Part shown: piece by piece, positions 15,159 to 23,909 of the stretch | Layout: each line of letters begins with the position of its first letter | How positions within the stretch are numbered: position 1 is the stretch's first letter | Source of the DNA: Actinomycetes bacterium | GTDB lineage: Bacteria; Actinomycetota; Acidimicrobiia; Acidimicrobiales; Poriferisodalaceae | Direction: 5' to 3' | Length of the DNA stretch: 42,708 nucleotides | Assembly: GCA_024228575.1 (NCBI GenBank) | Contig: JAAETH010000040.1 | Coordinates: forward strand, 1-42,708 | The notes under the pieces: generated by a model | Told to the model about the DNA's origin: nothing | Databases searched by the model: none | Seen by the model: only the letters and a program-made list of their open reading frames with translations | Made by a program: the position numbers and the translations under genes

Positions 15159-17897
15159 TCACTCGGCTTCGGGATCGGCTCGACGAGAGATGATCACTCG
15201 TGTGGCGAACTTCTCGAGTTCCACGACCCAGAAGACGCCGGTCGAGACCACCAGCACCACCGCCAACTCGAAGAGGGACAGGGCCTCGGTCTTGAGCAGC
15301 TCCTGCATGGGCGACCAATAGATGATGAGGACCTGCACCGCAAGAGTGACGAGGACCGTCCAGAGCAGCAGCCGGTTGCTGAGGATGCCGAGAGTGAACA
15401 ATGACTGCCGCTCGGAGCGCACCGCCATGGCATGACCAAGCTGAAGCAGGGCCAGCGTGGTGAAAACGATGGTCTGCCACGGCCTGCCCCCGGCCTCCGC
15501 CCAGAGACCCACGCCGAGGGTGAAGAACCCCATGGTCAGGCCCACGATGACGACGTGTTGCCAGAGCCCGCGCGCGAATATGTTCTCGTCGGGGGGCCTC
15601 GGCCGGCGCTCCATCACGTCTTGTTCTGCAGGCTCGACCCCGAGGGCCAACCCGGGAACGCCGTCGGTGACGAGATTGATCCACAGGATCTGGACCGGTT
15701 GCAGGGGCAACGGCAGGCCGAGGAAGGGCCCGAGGAACATGACCCAGATCTCACCTGCATTCGATGTCAGGGTGTAGCGAACGAACCGGCGGATGTTGTC
15801 GTAGATCCGGCGGCCCTCGCCGACGGCGGTGACTATCGAGGCGAAGTTGTCGTCGGTCAGCACCATGTCGGCCGCCTCCTTGGCGACCTCGGTTCCGGTG
15901 ACACCCATCGCTACGCCGATGTCGGCACTGCGCAACGCCGGGGCGTCGTTCACGCCATCGCCTGTCATGGCCACGACGTCGCCGTTCTCCTTCCACGCCT
16001 CGACGATGTCGAGCTTCTGCTCAGGCGAGGTGCGCGCGTAGACAGCGATCGAGGCCACGTGATCGGCGAGACCCGTCGCGTGTTCGGCAGCGAGCTCGGT
16101 TCCGGTCATCACCTGCGCTTCGCTGTCGAGGATGCCCAAGCGGCTGCCGATCGAACGCCCCGTGGCCGGATGATCGCCGGTGATCATCACCGGCGTGATT
16201 CCGGCTGCGCGGCAGGCTGCCACCGCGGCGCCGGACTCGGCCCTTGGCGGATCGGCAGAGGCGGTCAGCCCATAGAGCACCAAGTCGAGTTCGGATTCGT
16301 AGACCTGGGCCACGTCACCGGCTTCCACCGTGCCGCCTGCGATCGCGAGAACGCGATATCCCTCGGCGGCGAGCCCGTCGGCTCGCCCGAGAATCGAAGA
16401 CCGCAGAGCATCGTCGAGGGGGACGAGACCATCGGTTGTGGCTACGGCAGACGCTACGTCGACGATGGCCTCGACCGCCCCCTTTGCGGCGGCGAGGTCG
16501 ACCTCTGGCTCGGCGGTGCGGTGGATCGTCACCATCCACTTGCGTCCCGAGTCAAACGGGATCTCTGCCACGCGGGGGTGTGCCCCGTTGAGCTGCTCGC
16601 GCCCAGCTCCCGCCTTGCCTGCCAACGCCAGGAGGGCACCTTCGGTCGGGTCGCCGATTATCCCCCACGATTCGTCGTCGGTCGTCGGCGGAACGAGGAC
16701 AGCGTCGTTGCACAACACGGCCGCCCGCAGTAGAGATCCGAACGGGCTGTCGCCGGTGTCGGTGTCACGCTGACCGAGGTCGACAATCTCGCCGGACGGT
16801 TCGAAGCCGTCTCCTGTCACCTCGTACTCACGATCGAGCGTCCACACCTTCTCGACCAACATGCGGCCCTGGGTGAGGGTGCCGGTCTTGTCGGTGCAGA
16901 TCACCGTCACCGAGCCGAGGGTCTCGGCCGCCGGCAACCTTCGCACGAGAGCGTTGTGGCGGATCATCCGCTGAGCACCCAACGCCAGCCCGATGGTCAC
17001 GACCGCGGGCAGTGCCTCGGGAATGGCCGCCACGGCCAGGCTCACCGATGTGAGGAACATCGTTTCGGTGTCCTCACCGCGCAGCACGCCTACGGTGAAC
17101 ACAACAACACATATGACGATGGCTGCGGCCGCCAGCCACCGACCCAATACCGCAAGCCGTTTCTGCAGCGGTGTCGGAGGTGCCCGATGGGTCTGCAGTA
17201 GTCCAGCGATCTGGCCGAGAGCGGTGTCCATGCCCGTGGCGACCACAACAGCTCTCGCCCGTCCGTAGGTCACCGAAGTGCCCTTGTAGACCATGTTGCG
17301 GCGGTCGCCGATCACCTCACCTTCACCGTCGGACAACACCGCGTCGGTCTTGTCGACGGGTACGGACTCGCCCGTGAGCGCCGCCTCGTCGACCCTGAGG
17401 TTCGGGCATTCGGTCAGTCGTGCATCGGCGGCGACGATATCGCCCGCCTCGAGCACGACGACATCTCCCGGTACGAGATCGACAGCGGGCACGGTCGCCT
17501 CGTCACCATTGCGAACGACGCGCGCGTTGGGGGCCGCCATGGTTCGCAGCGCGGCCATCGCCTGCTCGGCTCGGTACTCCTGGATGAATCCGATCGCCGC
17601 GTTCAGGACGACGATCGCGCCGATGACGATGGCGTCGGTCGGCTCGCCTATGGCCACCATGATGACGGCCGCCGCCAGCAGCACGACGATCATCGTGTTG
17701 GCGAACTGTGACAGGAAGATCTTGATGGGAGGCTGCGTCGGTTCCTCTTCGAGCGCGTTCGGACCATGACGATCGCGCAAGGTTTCGACCTGAGCCCCGT
17801 CGAGGCCACCGATTGAATCGGTGCCAAAGGCCAGGGCCACAGACGAGGCGTCTTCCGCCCACCAGTGATGATCGACTCGAGGCGTTGGTTCCGTCAA
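15159..17897 (-). CDS. P-type cation-transporting ATPase (P2A, Ca2+-ATPase-like)
   Basis: A 912-residue P-type pump of normal length. It shows, in order: an N-terminal cation-ATPase domain; PGDVVVLEAGD; the actuator TGES (about residues 175-178); IPEALPAVVT in the fourth membrane helix, a P2A hallmark; the phosphorylation site CTDKTGTLTQ with Asp336; the nucleotide-domain KGAVEA; ITGDHPATG; and TGDGVNDAPAL. A C-terminal domain of about six helices follows. Bacterial relatives (PacL/YloB type) export Ca2+ or sometimes Mn2+. The start is TTG at 17897. It is divergent from an aldo/keto reductase and is the first gene of a short leftward run with a crotonase-like and a PPOX gene. Confidence 0.92.
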   Translation of the reverse strand: MTEPTPRVDHHWWAEDASSVALAFGTDSIGGLDGAQVETLRDRHGPNALEEEPTQPPIKIFLSQFANTMIVVLLAAAVIMVAIGEPTDAIVIGAIVVLNAAIGFIQEYRAEQAMAALRTMAAPNARVVRNGDEATVPAVDLVPGDVVVLEAGDIVAADARLTECPNLRVDEAALTGESVPVDKTDAVLSDGEGEVIGDRRNMVYKGTSVTYGRARAVVVATGMDTALGQIAGLLQTHRAPPTPLQKRLAVLGRWLAAAAIVICVVVFTVGVLRGEDTETMFLTSVSLAVAAIPEALPAVVTIGLALGAQRMIRHNALVRRLPAAETLGSVTVICTDKTGTLTQGRMLVEKVWTLDREYEVTGDGFEPSGEIVDLGQRDTDTGDSPFGSLLRAAVLCNDAVLVPPTTDDESWGIIGDPTEGALLALAGKAGAGREQLNGAHPRVAEIPFDSGRKWMVTIHRTAEPEVDLAAAKGAVEAIVDVASAVATTDGLVPLDDALRSSILGRADGLAAEGYRVLAIAGGTVEAGDVAQVYESELDLVLYGLTASADPPRAESGAAVAACRAAGITPVMITGDHPATGRSIGSRLGILDSEAQVMTGTELAAEHATGLADHVASIAVYARTSPEQKLDIVEAWKENGDVVAMTGDGVNDAPALRSADIGVAMGVTGTEVAKEAADMVLTDDNFASIVTAVGEGRRIYDNIRRFVRYTLTSNAGEIWVMFLGPFLGLPLPLQPVQILWINLVTDGVPGLALGVEPAEQDVMERRPRPPDENIFARGLWQHVVIVGLTMGFFTLGVGLWAEAGGRPWQTIVFTTLALLQLGHAMAVRSERQSLFTLGILSNRLLLWTVLVTLAVQVLIIYWSPMQELLKTEALSLFELAVVLVVSTGVFWVVELEKFATRVIISRRADPEAE

Positions 17898-18019
17898 CGA
17901 TTCTCACCGTCCATGCCAAGCAGGGTAGTTGGCGGAAGTCGAAAGGTTCGACCGGAGACCCCGAACGCGGGTCCGGATATGCTGCGGCCGACGACGTCGA
18001 GGGTCGAGCGGAGAAACAC

Positions 18020-18991
18020 ATGCGCTACACGAGGCTTGGCAACTCTGGGCTGGACGTTTCGCGTGTCTGCCTCGGATGTATGGGGTTCGGCGAGGAGAGC
18101 CCCGGATTGGTCGACTGGAGCCTGGGCGAAGAAGAGAGTCGCCCCCTGATCGCCAGAGCCCTCGAACTGGGCATCAACTTCTTCGACACCGCCAACGGAT
18201 ACTCGATCGGAAGCAGCGAGGAGATCGTTGGCAGGGCCCTCACCGACATGGCCAATCGCGACGAGGTGGTGATCGCCACCAAGGTCTACTTCCCGATGAG
18301 AGGCCGCAGACCAAACTCGCTGGGCTTGTCGCGCAAGGCGATCATGCAGGAACTCGACAACAGCCTGCGCCGGCTCGGAACCGACTACATCGACCTCTAC
18401 CAGATCCACCGCTGGGACGAACGAACGCCCATCGAGGAAACGATGGCGGCGCTCCACGACGCCGTAACCGCCGGCAAGGTTCGTTATCTCGGCGCTTCGT
18501 CCATGTGGGCGTGGCAGTTCGCGAAGGCCCAACACGTCAGCGAGATGAACGGTTGGACGAAGTTCATCTCGATGCAGAACCAATACAGCCTCCTCCAGCG
18601 CGAAGAGGAACGCGAGATGTTGCCCCTGTGCGCCGATCAAGGTGTCGGGACCATCCCATGGAGCCCTCTGGCGCGCGGATTGCTCACCCGTCCGTGGGGC
18701 ACCGAGACGACCCGCAGCGAAAACGACGCACGCGGGATGTCCCGGTTCGAAGGGTCCAAGAACAAGGAGATCGTCGACAGGGTCGGCGAAGTGGCCGAAG
18801 CGCGCGGAGTCCCCATGGCCCAGGTCGCACTGGCGTGGGTGTTGGCCAACCCGGTGGTTGCGGCACCCATCGCAGGGGTGACCAAGATGCAACACATCGA
18901 GGATGCCGTTGCCGCTGTCGACCTCGATCTCAGCGACGACGAGAAGGCTGCTCTCGAAGAGCCCTACACCCCGCGTGCCAACCGGTTCTGA
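18020..18991 (+). CDS. Aldo/keto reductase
   Basis: A 323-residue NADPH-dependent (alpha/beta)8 barrel oxidoreductase. The family tetrad can be placed: Asp in NFFDTANGY, Tyr in the same block, Lys in VVIATKVYFP and His in DLYQIHRWD. The cofactor-binding end reads VALAWVLANPVVAAPIAGVT. The sequence starts MRYTRLGNSGLDVSRVCLGC, the usual N-terminus, and GGAG lies about 7 nt before this ATG, so the longer upstream frame is rejected. It resembles the YajO/YghZ-like group acting on small aldehydes and ketones; the real substrate is unknown. Divergent from the P-type ATPase across about 120 bp. Confidence 0.9.
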   Translation: MRYTRLGNSGLDVSRVCLGCMGFGEESPGLVDWSLGEEESRPLIARALELGINFFDTANGYSIGSSEEIVGRALTDMANRDEVVIATKVYFPMRGRRPNSLGLSRKAIMQELDNSLRRLGTDYIDLYQIHRWDERTPIEETMAALHDAVTAGKVRYLGASSMWAWQFAKAQHVSEMNGWTKFISMQNQYSLLQREEEREMLPLCADQGVGTIPWSPLARGLLTRPWGTETTRSENDARGMSRFEGSKNKEIVDRVGEVAEARGVPMAQVALAWVLANPVVAAPIAGVTKMQHIEDAVAAVDLDLSDDEKAALEEPYTPRANRF

Positions 18992-19003
18992 TCCCCCGCC
19001 GAA

Positions 19004-19075
19004 TCAAGTCGGTTCGTAGCGGATCGGCAGGTGTTTGTAGCCGCTGACAAGGGCCGAGGCGAACACACTCTGGTC
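19004..19075 (-). pseudogene. Possible cytochrome P450 C-terminal relic
   Basis: On the minus strand the last residues before a TGA read VFASALVSGYKHLPIRYEPT. The pattern (L/N)-V-x-G-(Y/F/I)-K-x-(L/M)-P-(V/I)-R is the usual end of bacterial cytochrome P450s. Upstream in the frame nothing resembles a P450, and the heme-Cys loop is missing, so only some 24 codons remain. The match is short and could be chance. Confidence 0.3.
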
Positions 19076-19205
19076 ACGGCGTGCGTGATGTGTTGGACGG
19101 TAGTCCGGGGCTGTTGCCCACTCCTTGTTCGCTGCGGCGTTCCAGGTCTCGGAGTCGGCTCGCGTGTCGATCTTCCGGCAGTCCACGCGCCATTTCTTCG
19201 CCGAC

Positions 19206-19223
19206 GTCCGTCCGCGGACGGAC
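19206..19223. repeat. Perfect 18-bp palindrome upstream of the DUF222-HNH gene
   Basis: GTCCGTCCGCGGACGGAC is fully self-complementary. Its left part, with one more base (CGTCCGTCCGCGGA, 19205-19218), recurs exactly inside the DUF222-HNH gene at 19599-19612. Confidence 0.7.
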
Positions 19224-19303
19224 GGATTGTACCGAGAGTGGCGGTCTCACTCTGTTGAGTGCTGTTTTAGGCTGTTTTATGGCTGTCCCACCCCTTCAGT
19301 AGA

Positions 19304-19323
19304 CTTTTGGCATACGCCAAAAG
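19304..19323. promoter_or_regulatory. 8-bp stem hairpin 32 nt before the DUF222-HNH start
   Basis: CTTTTGGC-ATAC-GCCAAAAG is a perfect inverted repeat with a 4-nt loop, ending about 32 nt before the ATG. It could be an operator or an mRNA leader hairpin. No T-run follows, so it is not a standard terminator. Confidence 0.5.
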
Positions 19324-19355
19324 CAACCGGTCAGTTCAGTGAGGGGAACAAACAA

Positions 19356-20233
19356 ATGATCGTCACGGTGGAAGAACTCGACGAACAGACCAAGGTTGCA
19401 CAAGGCCTCGTAGCACTCGGCCACAAACTCTCCCGCGGCCACTACGACCTGTGCGTCGGCTCCGTCCAGTTCGCCGATGGGGCCGTGTGGGTCGCTCAAG
19501 GCTCTGCGTCAGCGGCTCACTGGTTGGCCGAACGCCTCGACGTCACCGCCAGCACTGTGCGTGAGTGGATCCGCATCGGGCGCGCTCTGGGCGCATTCCG
19601 TCCGTCCGCGGATGCGTTTGCCAATGGCAGGTTGAGCTACGCCAAGATCCAGGTCCTCACCCGCTACCTCACCATCAACAACGAGCCAGAACTTCTCGCA
19701 CTCGCCGAGAGGGTCGCCGCAGGCAGCCTGCCAGAAGCCATCGACGCCGAACTCATGCGCGTCAACCTCAAGCGAGAACCCGACGGCGATTGGCCCACCA
19801 TTGCCCAGCAACGCCACGATGCCCTCACCCGCATCATCGGTGGAACCGGCGGCACCGACGGCGGAAACGTCGACTACGAGGTCATCTTCCACGTCAGAGG
19901 CGACGGCTGCACCCTTAAGACGGCACCCCGATCACCCAATCCGCCATCGCCCGCCTACTCGACACAGCCTTCGTTCGGTTGCTCATCCACAACGCAGAAC
20001 ACAAACCCGTCAACGCCTCCACCCGCCAACGACACCCCAACGGCCAACAGAAACGCCTCGTCGAGGAACGAGATCGACACTGCACCGACTGTGGCCGCAA
20101 GGAACTACTCACCTACGACCACAACCCTGCCTGGGAAACCACCCACCACACCCACACAGACGAACTCGAACTCCGCTGCGCCCCCTGCCACCGCACAAGG
20201 CACAGCGCTCCTCGAGTGACCGCCACCGAATGA
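19356..20233 (+). pseudogene. DUF222 / HNH endonuclease (13E12-type) gene with a frameshift
   Basis: The first part encodes a DUF222 domain, as in the mycobacterial 13E12 repeat family: SASAAHWLAERLDVTASTVR, IGRALGAF, LSYAKIQVLTRYLT and LAERVAAGSLPEAIDAELMR. Near 19917 the frame breaks. The continuation (DGTPITQSAIARLLDTAFVR) is found in another frame and leads into an HNH nuclease motif with zinc-type cysteines: RHCTDCGRKELLTYDHN, then LRCAPCHRTRH, ending at 20233. One missing base around CTTAAGAC would explain this. The ATG at 19356 has GAGGGG about 9 nt upstream, so the longer frame from 19125 is rejected. If the shift is real, the protein loses its nuclease half. Such genes are multicopy and behave like selfish or homing elements. 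Confidence 0.82.
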
Positions 20234-20313
20234 CAGGAGCAGCTCGCTGCGGTGGTTTCCGACCCCTCAACTAGTGTCGCTGTCGCCCACCGCCAGAAAG
20301 TGTGCGAGCGAAC

Positions 20314-21519
20314 ATGGAAGACCAGGCCCTAGGCAAGGAACACAACAAGTTTCGCGACTACGCGCGGAACTGGCTCGACAAGAACCGGCCACCACCACCG
20401 CCGGTGAGGCTTCCGATCTCGGCGCTCGAGATCATGACCGAAGCCCAGCGCGACTACCTCCAGGACTGGCAGGGCAAGTGTTATGAGGCGGGACTGATCG
20501 GCTGCGACTACCCCACCGACTACGGAGGGGGTGGCCACGACGGCTTCCAGCACATCGCCAACCGCGAGGCGGCCAGAGCGAACGTTCCGTTCTGGTTCAA
20601 CATCGTGGGTCTCGGGATGGCCGCGCCGACGATCCTGGTGCACGGCACAGAGGAACAGAAGCGCAAGTTCATCCCCGGCGCCCTTTCTGGCGCCGAGATC
20701 TGGTGCCAGGGTTTCAGCGAACCAGAGGCCGGTTCCGACATGGCCAACCAGCGCACCATGGCCGTCCGCGATGGCGACCAGTGGGTCGTCAACGGCCACA
20801 AGGTGTGGACCAGCCTCGGCCACTTCGCGAAGTGGATGATCCTCATCGCACGCACCTCGAGCGACCACAAATACGAGGGCCTCAGCTACTTTCTCTGCCC
20901 GATCGATGGCCACCCCGGTGTGACGGTGAGGCCGCTGGTGAAGATGACGGGCGAGTCGGGCTTCAACGAGGTGTTCTTCGACGACTCTCCTGTCCCCCAC
21001 GAGAACATGCTCGGCGGTGAGGGCAACGGTTGGGCGGTGGCGATGACGACCCTGTCGTCGGAGCGCGGCGCATCCGAGGGGGCAGGCGGCGGCGACACCA
21101 ACCCCCGAGCAGCGGTCGCACGGCTTGCCGAACTGGCACGAGATACCCTGCGCGACGGGCGGCCCGTCGCCGATGACCCGGTCGTCTGTGACGCGATCGT
21201 CCAACACGCCATCTGGGCCGAAGGACTCGTCGAGAACGCGCGACGTTCCCGGATCCCTGCCCTCAACGACCACCCGATGCGACTGGCCCTCCAGTCGAAG
21301 GTGACAGGAAGTGAGTTCCGCCAAAGCGTCGCCCGGCTCGGTGTCGAGATCGCAGGACCGATGTCGACGTTGTACAAGAACGACCCCAATGCACCCGACA
21401 AGGGCCATTGGCCGATGGCCTACATGGGTTCGTATGGTTCGACCATTGCGGCGGGCGCAAACGAGATCCAACGCAACATCCTCGGCGAGCGTGTGCTCGG
21501 CCTCCCCAAGACGAAGTGA
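20314..21519 (+). CDS. Acyl-CoA dehydrogenase (FadE type), first of a pair
   Basis: A 401-residue flavin acyl-CoA dehydrogenase. Typical segments are GLIGCDYPTDYGGGG, WCQGFSEPEAGSDMANQRT (the FAD/substrate loop), WVVNGHKVWTSLGHFAKWMI and a C-terminal block ANEIQRNILGERVLGLPK. The MCAD-type catalytic Glu before the C-terminal Gly is Ala here (IAAGANEIQ), common in actinobacterial FadE proteins that place the base elsewhere or pair with a second subunit. The second dehydrogenase starts 10 nt downstream. Start taken as ATG at 20314; GTG at 20302 is possible and neither has a strong ribosome site. Confidence 0.9.
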   Translation: MEDQALGKEHNKFRDYARNWLDKNRPPPPPVRLPISALEIMTEAQRDYLQDWQGKCYEAGLIGCDYPTDYGGGGHDGFQHIANREAARANVPFWFNIVGLGMAAPTILVHGTEEQKRKFIPGALSGAEIWCQGFSEPEAGSDMANQRTMAVRDGDQWVVNGHKVWTSLGHFAKWMILIARTSSDHKYEGLSYFLCPIDGHPGVTVRPLVKMTGESGFNEVFFDDSPVPHENMLGGEGNGWAVAMTTLSSERGASEGAGGGDTNPRAAVARLAELARDTLRDGRPVADDPVVCDAIVQHAIWAEGLVENARRSRIPALNDHPMRLALQSKVTGSEFRQSVARLGVEIAGPMSTLYKNDPNAPDKGHWPMAYMGSYGSTIAAGANEIQRNILGERVLGLPKTK

Positions 21520-21529
21520 GGGTCCGCCG

Positions 21530-22690
21530 ATGACAGATACCAACACACCCATCGCCGACTACGGCTTCGGCGAAAACGAAGCCGATCTTCGAGACGTCGC
21601 GCACCGGTTCCTCGACGATCGGTTCCCTACGACCAGATTGCGCGAGCTTGTCGCCTCCGATCACGAAGCGGTCTACGACCGGGGCGAGATGCCTGCATGG
21701 GACCCCGACATGTGGCAGCGCCTCGTCGACATGGGTTGGTCCGGACTCGCGGTTCCCGAGAGCGCCGGCGGCTCGGGCATCTCGCTGGCTGGGCTGGTCG
21801 GCCTCGTCGAAGAGGTCGCACGACATGCACTTCCGTCGCCACTCATCTCGACCTTCCAGGCATCGCTGCTGCTGGCCGCTTGCGATTCCGGTCGCGCTGG
21901 GCCATCACTCGAAGCCATCGCGAACGGATCGTCCGCAACCATCGCCGTCACCGATCGAGGCGGCAGCTGGCAGCTCGGCGACTGCGACGTGTCGGCTACC
22001 GAATCCGCTGATGGTCTTGTGCTGTCGGGTCAGGCCGGCTTCGTGCAGGACGCTGCGAAGGCCGACATGTTCGTCGTGCAGTGCACTACCGGCGAGGGTC
22101 ATGCACTAGTGGTCGTCGAGTCCGGGGCCGACGGCCTGCGCGTCGAAGGCGACCACATCCACGACCTCACACGCGACCAGGCAACCGTGCACTTCGACTC
22201 GGTCCGCGTCGACGGTTCAGCGGTGGTGTCCAACGATGGGATGGCAGCACTCGCGCAGGCTTGGCCGGCCTTGCTGAACCTCGTCACCGCCGATCTGTGC
22301 GGTACTTCGGAGTGGCTGTTGCAGACCACCGTCGACTACGCCAAGGACCGGGTGCAGTTCGACCGGCCCATCGGCTTCTTCCAGGCGGTCAAACACCCAT
22401 TGGTCGACGTCATGGTCGACATCGATCGGGCCCGCAGCCTGCTCTACGGCGCGGCCGAGGCCTTCGACATCGGATCGTCCGATGCCATCACGAAGGCGCG
22501 CATGGCCAAGAGCGCCGCGTCGGATGCGGGTTCCTATGCCGCAGATCGCTCAGTGCAGTTGCACGGCGGCATCGGGTTCACATGGGAACACGACGTCCAC
22601 ATCTATTTCAAGCGAACCATGCACAACCAGGTCCTGTACGGCGACGGCCGGTATCAGCGCCGACAACTCGCCCCCACCGTCATGGGCTAG
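21530..22690 (+). CDS. Acyl-CoA dehydrogenase (FadE type), second of a pair
   Basis: A 386-residue acyl-CoA dehydrogenase homologue more divergent than the first. It opens YGFGENEADLRDVAHRFLDD. The middle substrate domain is poorly conserved. The C-terminal half has the family's KDRVQFDRPIGFFQAVKHPL and VQLHGGIGFTWEHDVHIYFKR. Start at 21530 (ATG) with GTGAGGG upstream; the longer frame to 21311 is a shadow of the previous gene. Adjacent unequal pairs like this form alpha2beta2 enzymes with only two FAD in mycobacterial steroid side-chain degradation (FadE26-27, FadE28-29); a heteromer is likely here. Its TAG stop overlaps the stop of the convergent thiolase in a shared CTAG. Confidence 0.88.
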   Translation: MTDTNTPIADYGFGENEADLRDVAHRFLDDRFPTTRLRELVASDHEAVYDRGEMPAWDPDMWQRLVDMGWSGLAVPESAGGSGISLAGLVGLVEEVARHALPSPLISTFQASLLLAACDSGRAGPSLEAIANGSSATIAVTDRGGSWQLGDCDVSATESADGLVLSGQAGFVQDAAKADMFVVQCTTGEGHALVVVESGADGLRVEGDHIHDLTRDQATVHFDSVRVDGSAVVSNDGMAALAQAWPALLNLVTADLCGTSEWLLQTTVDYAKDRVQFDRPIGFFQAVKHPLVDVMVDIDRARSLLYGAAEAFDIGSSDAITKARMAKSAASDAGSYAADRSVQLHGGIGFTWEHDVHIYFKRTMHNQVLYGDGRYQRRQLAPTVMG

Positions 22691-23886
22691 CCCAGTTCGG
22701 AACCGACGATGGCTGCAAAGCTGACACACTCGCCGGGTCGTCCGCCCAGGTTGTGGGTCAGGCCGAGGGTCTTGCCCTTGTCGACCGACAGGATCTGGCG
22801 GTCTTCTGGCGCTTCCTTGCGCAGCTGCAACCAGCACTCGAACAACATGCGCAGGCCCGACGCACCGATCGGGTGGCCGAAACTCTTCAGGCCGCCGTCG
22901 GGGTTCACGGGCAACTCGCCGTCGAGGTCGAATGCACCTGCCATCACGTCCTGCCACCCCTCGCCACGCTCGGAGAACTGGAGGTCTTCCATGAGGACCA
23001 GCTCGGTGGGCGTGAAGCAGTCGTGCACCTCGGCCATGGCGATCTCTTCACGCGGGTTCGTGACGCCCGCCTGCTCGTAGGCATCGACGGCGCAACGAGC
23101 GACCTCGTTGAAGGTGGTGTAGTCGTAGTCGGGATCGAGCGGGCCGGCCCCCGGGCCAGACGTGAACGCCAGTGCCTTCACGAACAGCGGGTTGTCTGTG
23201 TACTTGTAGGCATCCTCGGCTCGGCACAGGATTGCGGCGGCCGACCCGTCGCTGACACCCGAGCAGTCGAAGATTCCGAGGTCGCCGGCGATGAGCGGAG
23301 CGTTGCAGATGGTCTCGACGCTGACTTCCTTCTGGAACTGAGCCCTTGGATTGCGCGCCCCGTTGTAGTGGTTCTTCCACGCGATGCGAGCCATGACGTC
23401 CTTCATGGTCTTGCGATCGACGCCGTACTTCTCGCCATAGGCCGGGGCCAACAGCGAGAACGAAGCCGGAGCCGTGATGTCGGTGTTGGTGCCGTCGTCG
23501 GGAATGTCGGCCATGATCAGGCCCGACATGCCGTTGTCCTTCAGTTTCTCGGCGCCGATGGCCATGACCACGTCGAAGGCGCCCGATGCCACCGCGTAGG
23601 CAGCGTTGCGGAAGGCCTCGGAACCCGATGCACACATGTTCTCGACTCGTGTGACCGGCTTGTAGTCGATCTTCAGAGGTTTTGAGATCGTGAGGCCCGA
23701 GACGCCGGATCCGAGCGTGCCGAACCAGAACGCGTCGACGTCGTCCTGGCTGATGTTGGCCGAGTCGTAGGCGGCGTGGGCAGCCTCGATGATCATGTCG
23801 TCGATGGAGCGGTCGAAGTGTTCACCGAACTTGGTGCACCCCATGCCGACGATGGCGACCTGGTCCTTGATTCCTCGTGATCCCAT
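22687..23886 (-). CDS. Thiolase (SCP2/acetyl-CoA acetyltransferase type)
   Basis: A 399-residue thiolase-fold enzyme. The nucleophile is Cys85 in RVENMCASGSEAF; the catalytic histidines are His288 (EVHDCFTPTE) and His338 (GGLKSFGHPIGASG). All three are present, so it should be an active acyl-CoA acyltransferase rather than one of the Cys-lacking steroid aldolases (Ltp2). AGGAGAG about 5 nt before ATG supports the start. It lies 23 nt downstream of a protein with a thiolase-fold domain fused to DUF35, an arrangement like the archaeal thiolase/DUF35/HMG-CoA synthase complex. It probably completes a beta-oxidation-like cleavage together with the convergent acyl-CoA dehydrogenases. Confidence 0.9.
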   Translation of the reverse strand: MGSRGIKDQVAIVGMGCTKFGEHFDRSIDDMIIEAAHAAYDSANISQDDVDAFWFGTLGSGVSGLTISKPLKIDYKPVTRVENMCASGSEAFRNAAYAVASGAFDVVMAIGAEKLKDNGMSGLIMADIPDDGTNTDITAPASFSLLAPAYGEKYGVDRKTMKDVMARIAWKNHYNGARNPRAQFQKEVSVETICNAPLIAGDLGIFDCSGVSDGSAAAILCRAEDAYKYTDNPLFVKALAFTSGPGAGPLDPDYDYTTFNEVARCAVDAYEQAGVTNPREEIAMAEVHDCFTPTELVLMEDLQFSERGEGWQDVMAGAFDLDGELPVNPDGGLKSFGHPIGASGLRMLFECWLQLRKEAPEDRQILSVDKGKTLGLTHNLGGRPGECVSFAAIVGSELG

Positions 23887-23909
23887 GTTGCTCTCCTATG
23901 GAAGTCGTC

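Larger units (their letters stand above)
18992..19355. other. 364-bp gene-poor stretch between aldo/keto reductase and DUF222-HNH gene
   Basis: No intact gene is visible. It contains a possible P450 tail relic (19004-19075, minus strand), a perfect 18-bp palindrome (19206-19223) and a hairpin close to the next gene (19304-19323). Base composition shifts toward A/T near 19250-19355 compared with the neighbouring genes. This looks like a scar left by insertion or deletion. Confidence 0.6.

Noticed and set aside
15432-16733. 433-residue plus-strand frame opposite the P-type ATPase
   Set aside because: Antisense shadow of a gene with all P-type motifs.
22081-23685. 534-residue plus-strand frame across the dehydrogenase and thiolase
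   Set aside because: Spans two well-identified genes in a wrong frame and strand.
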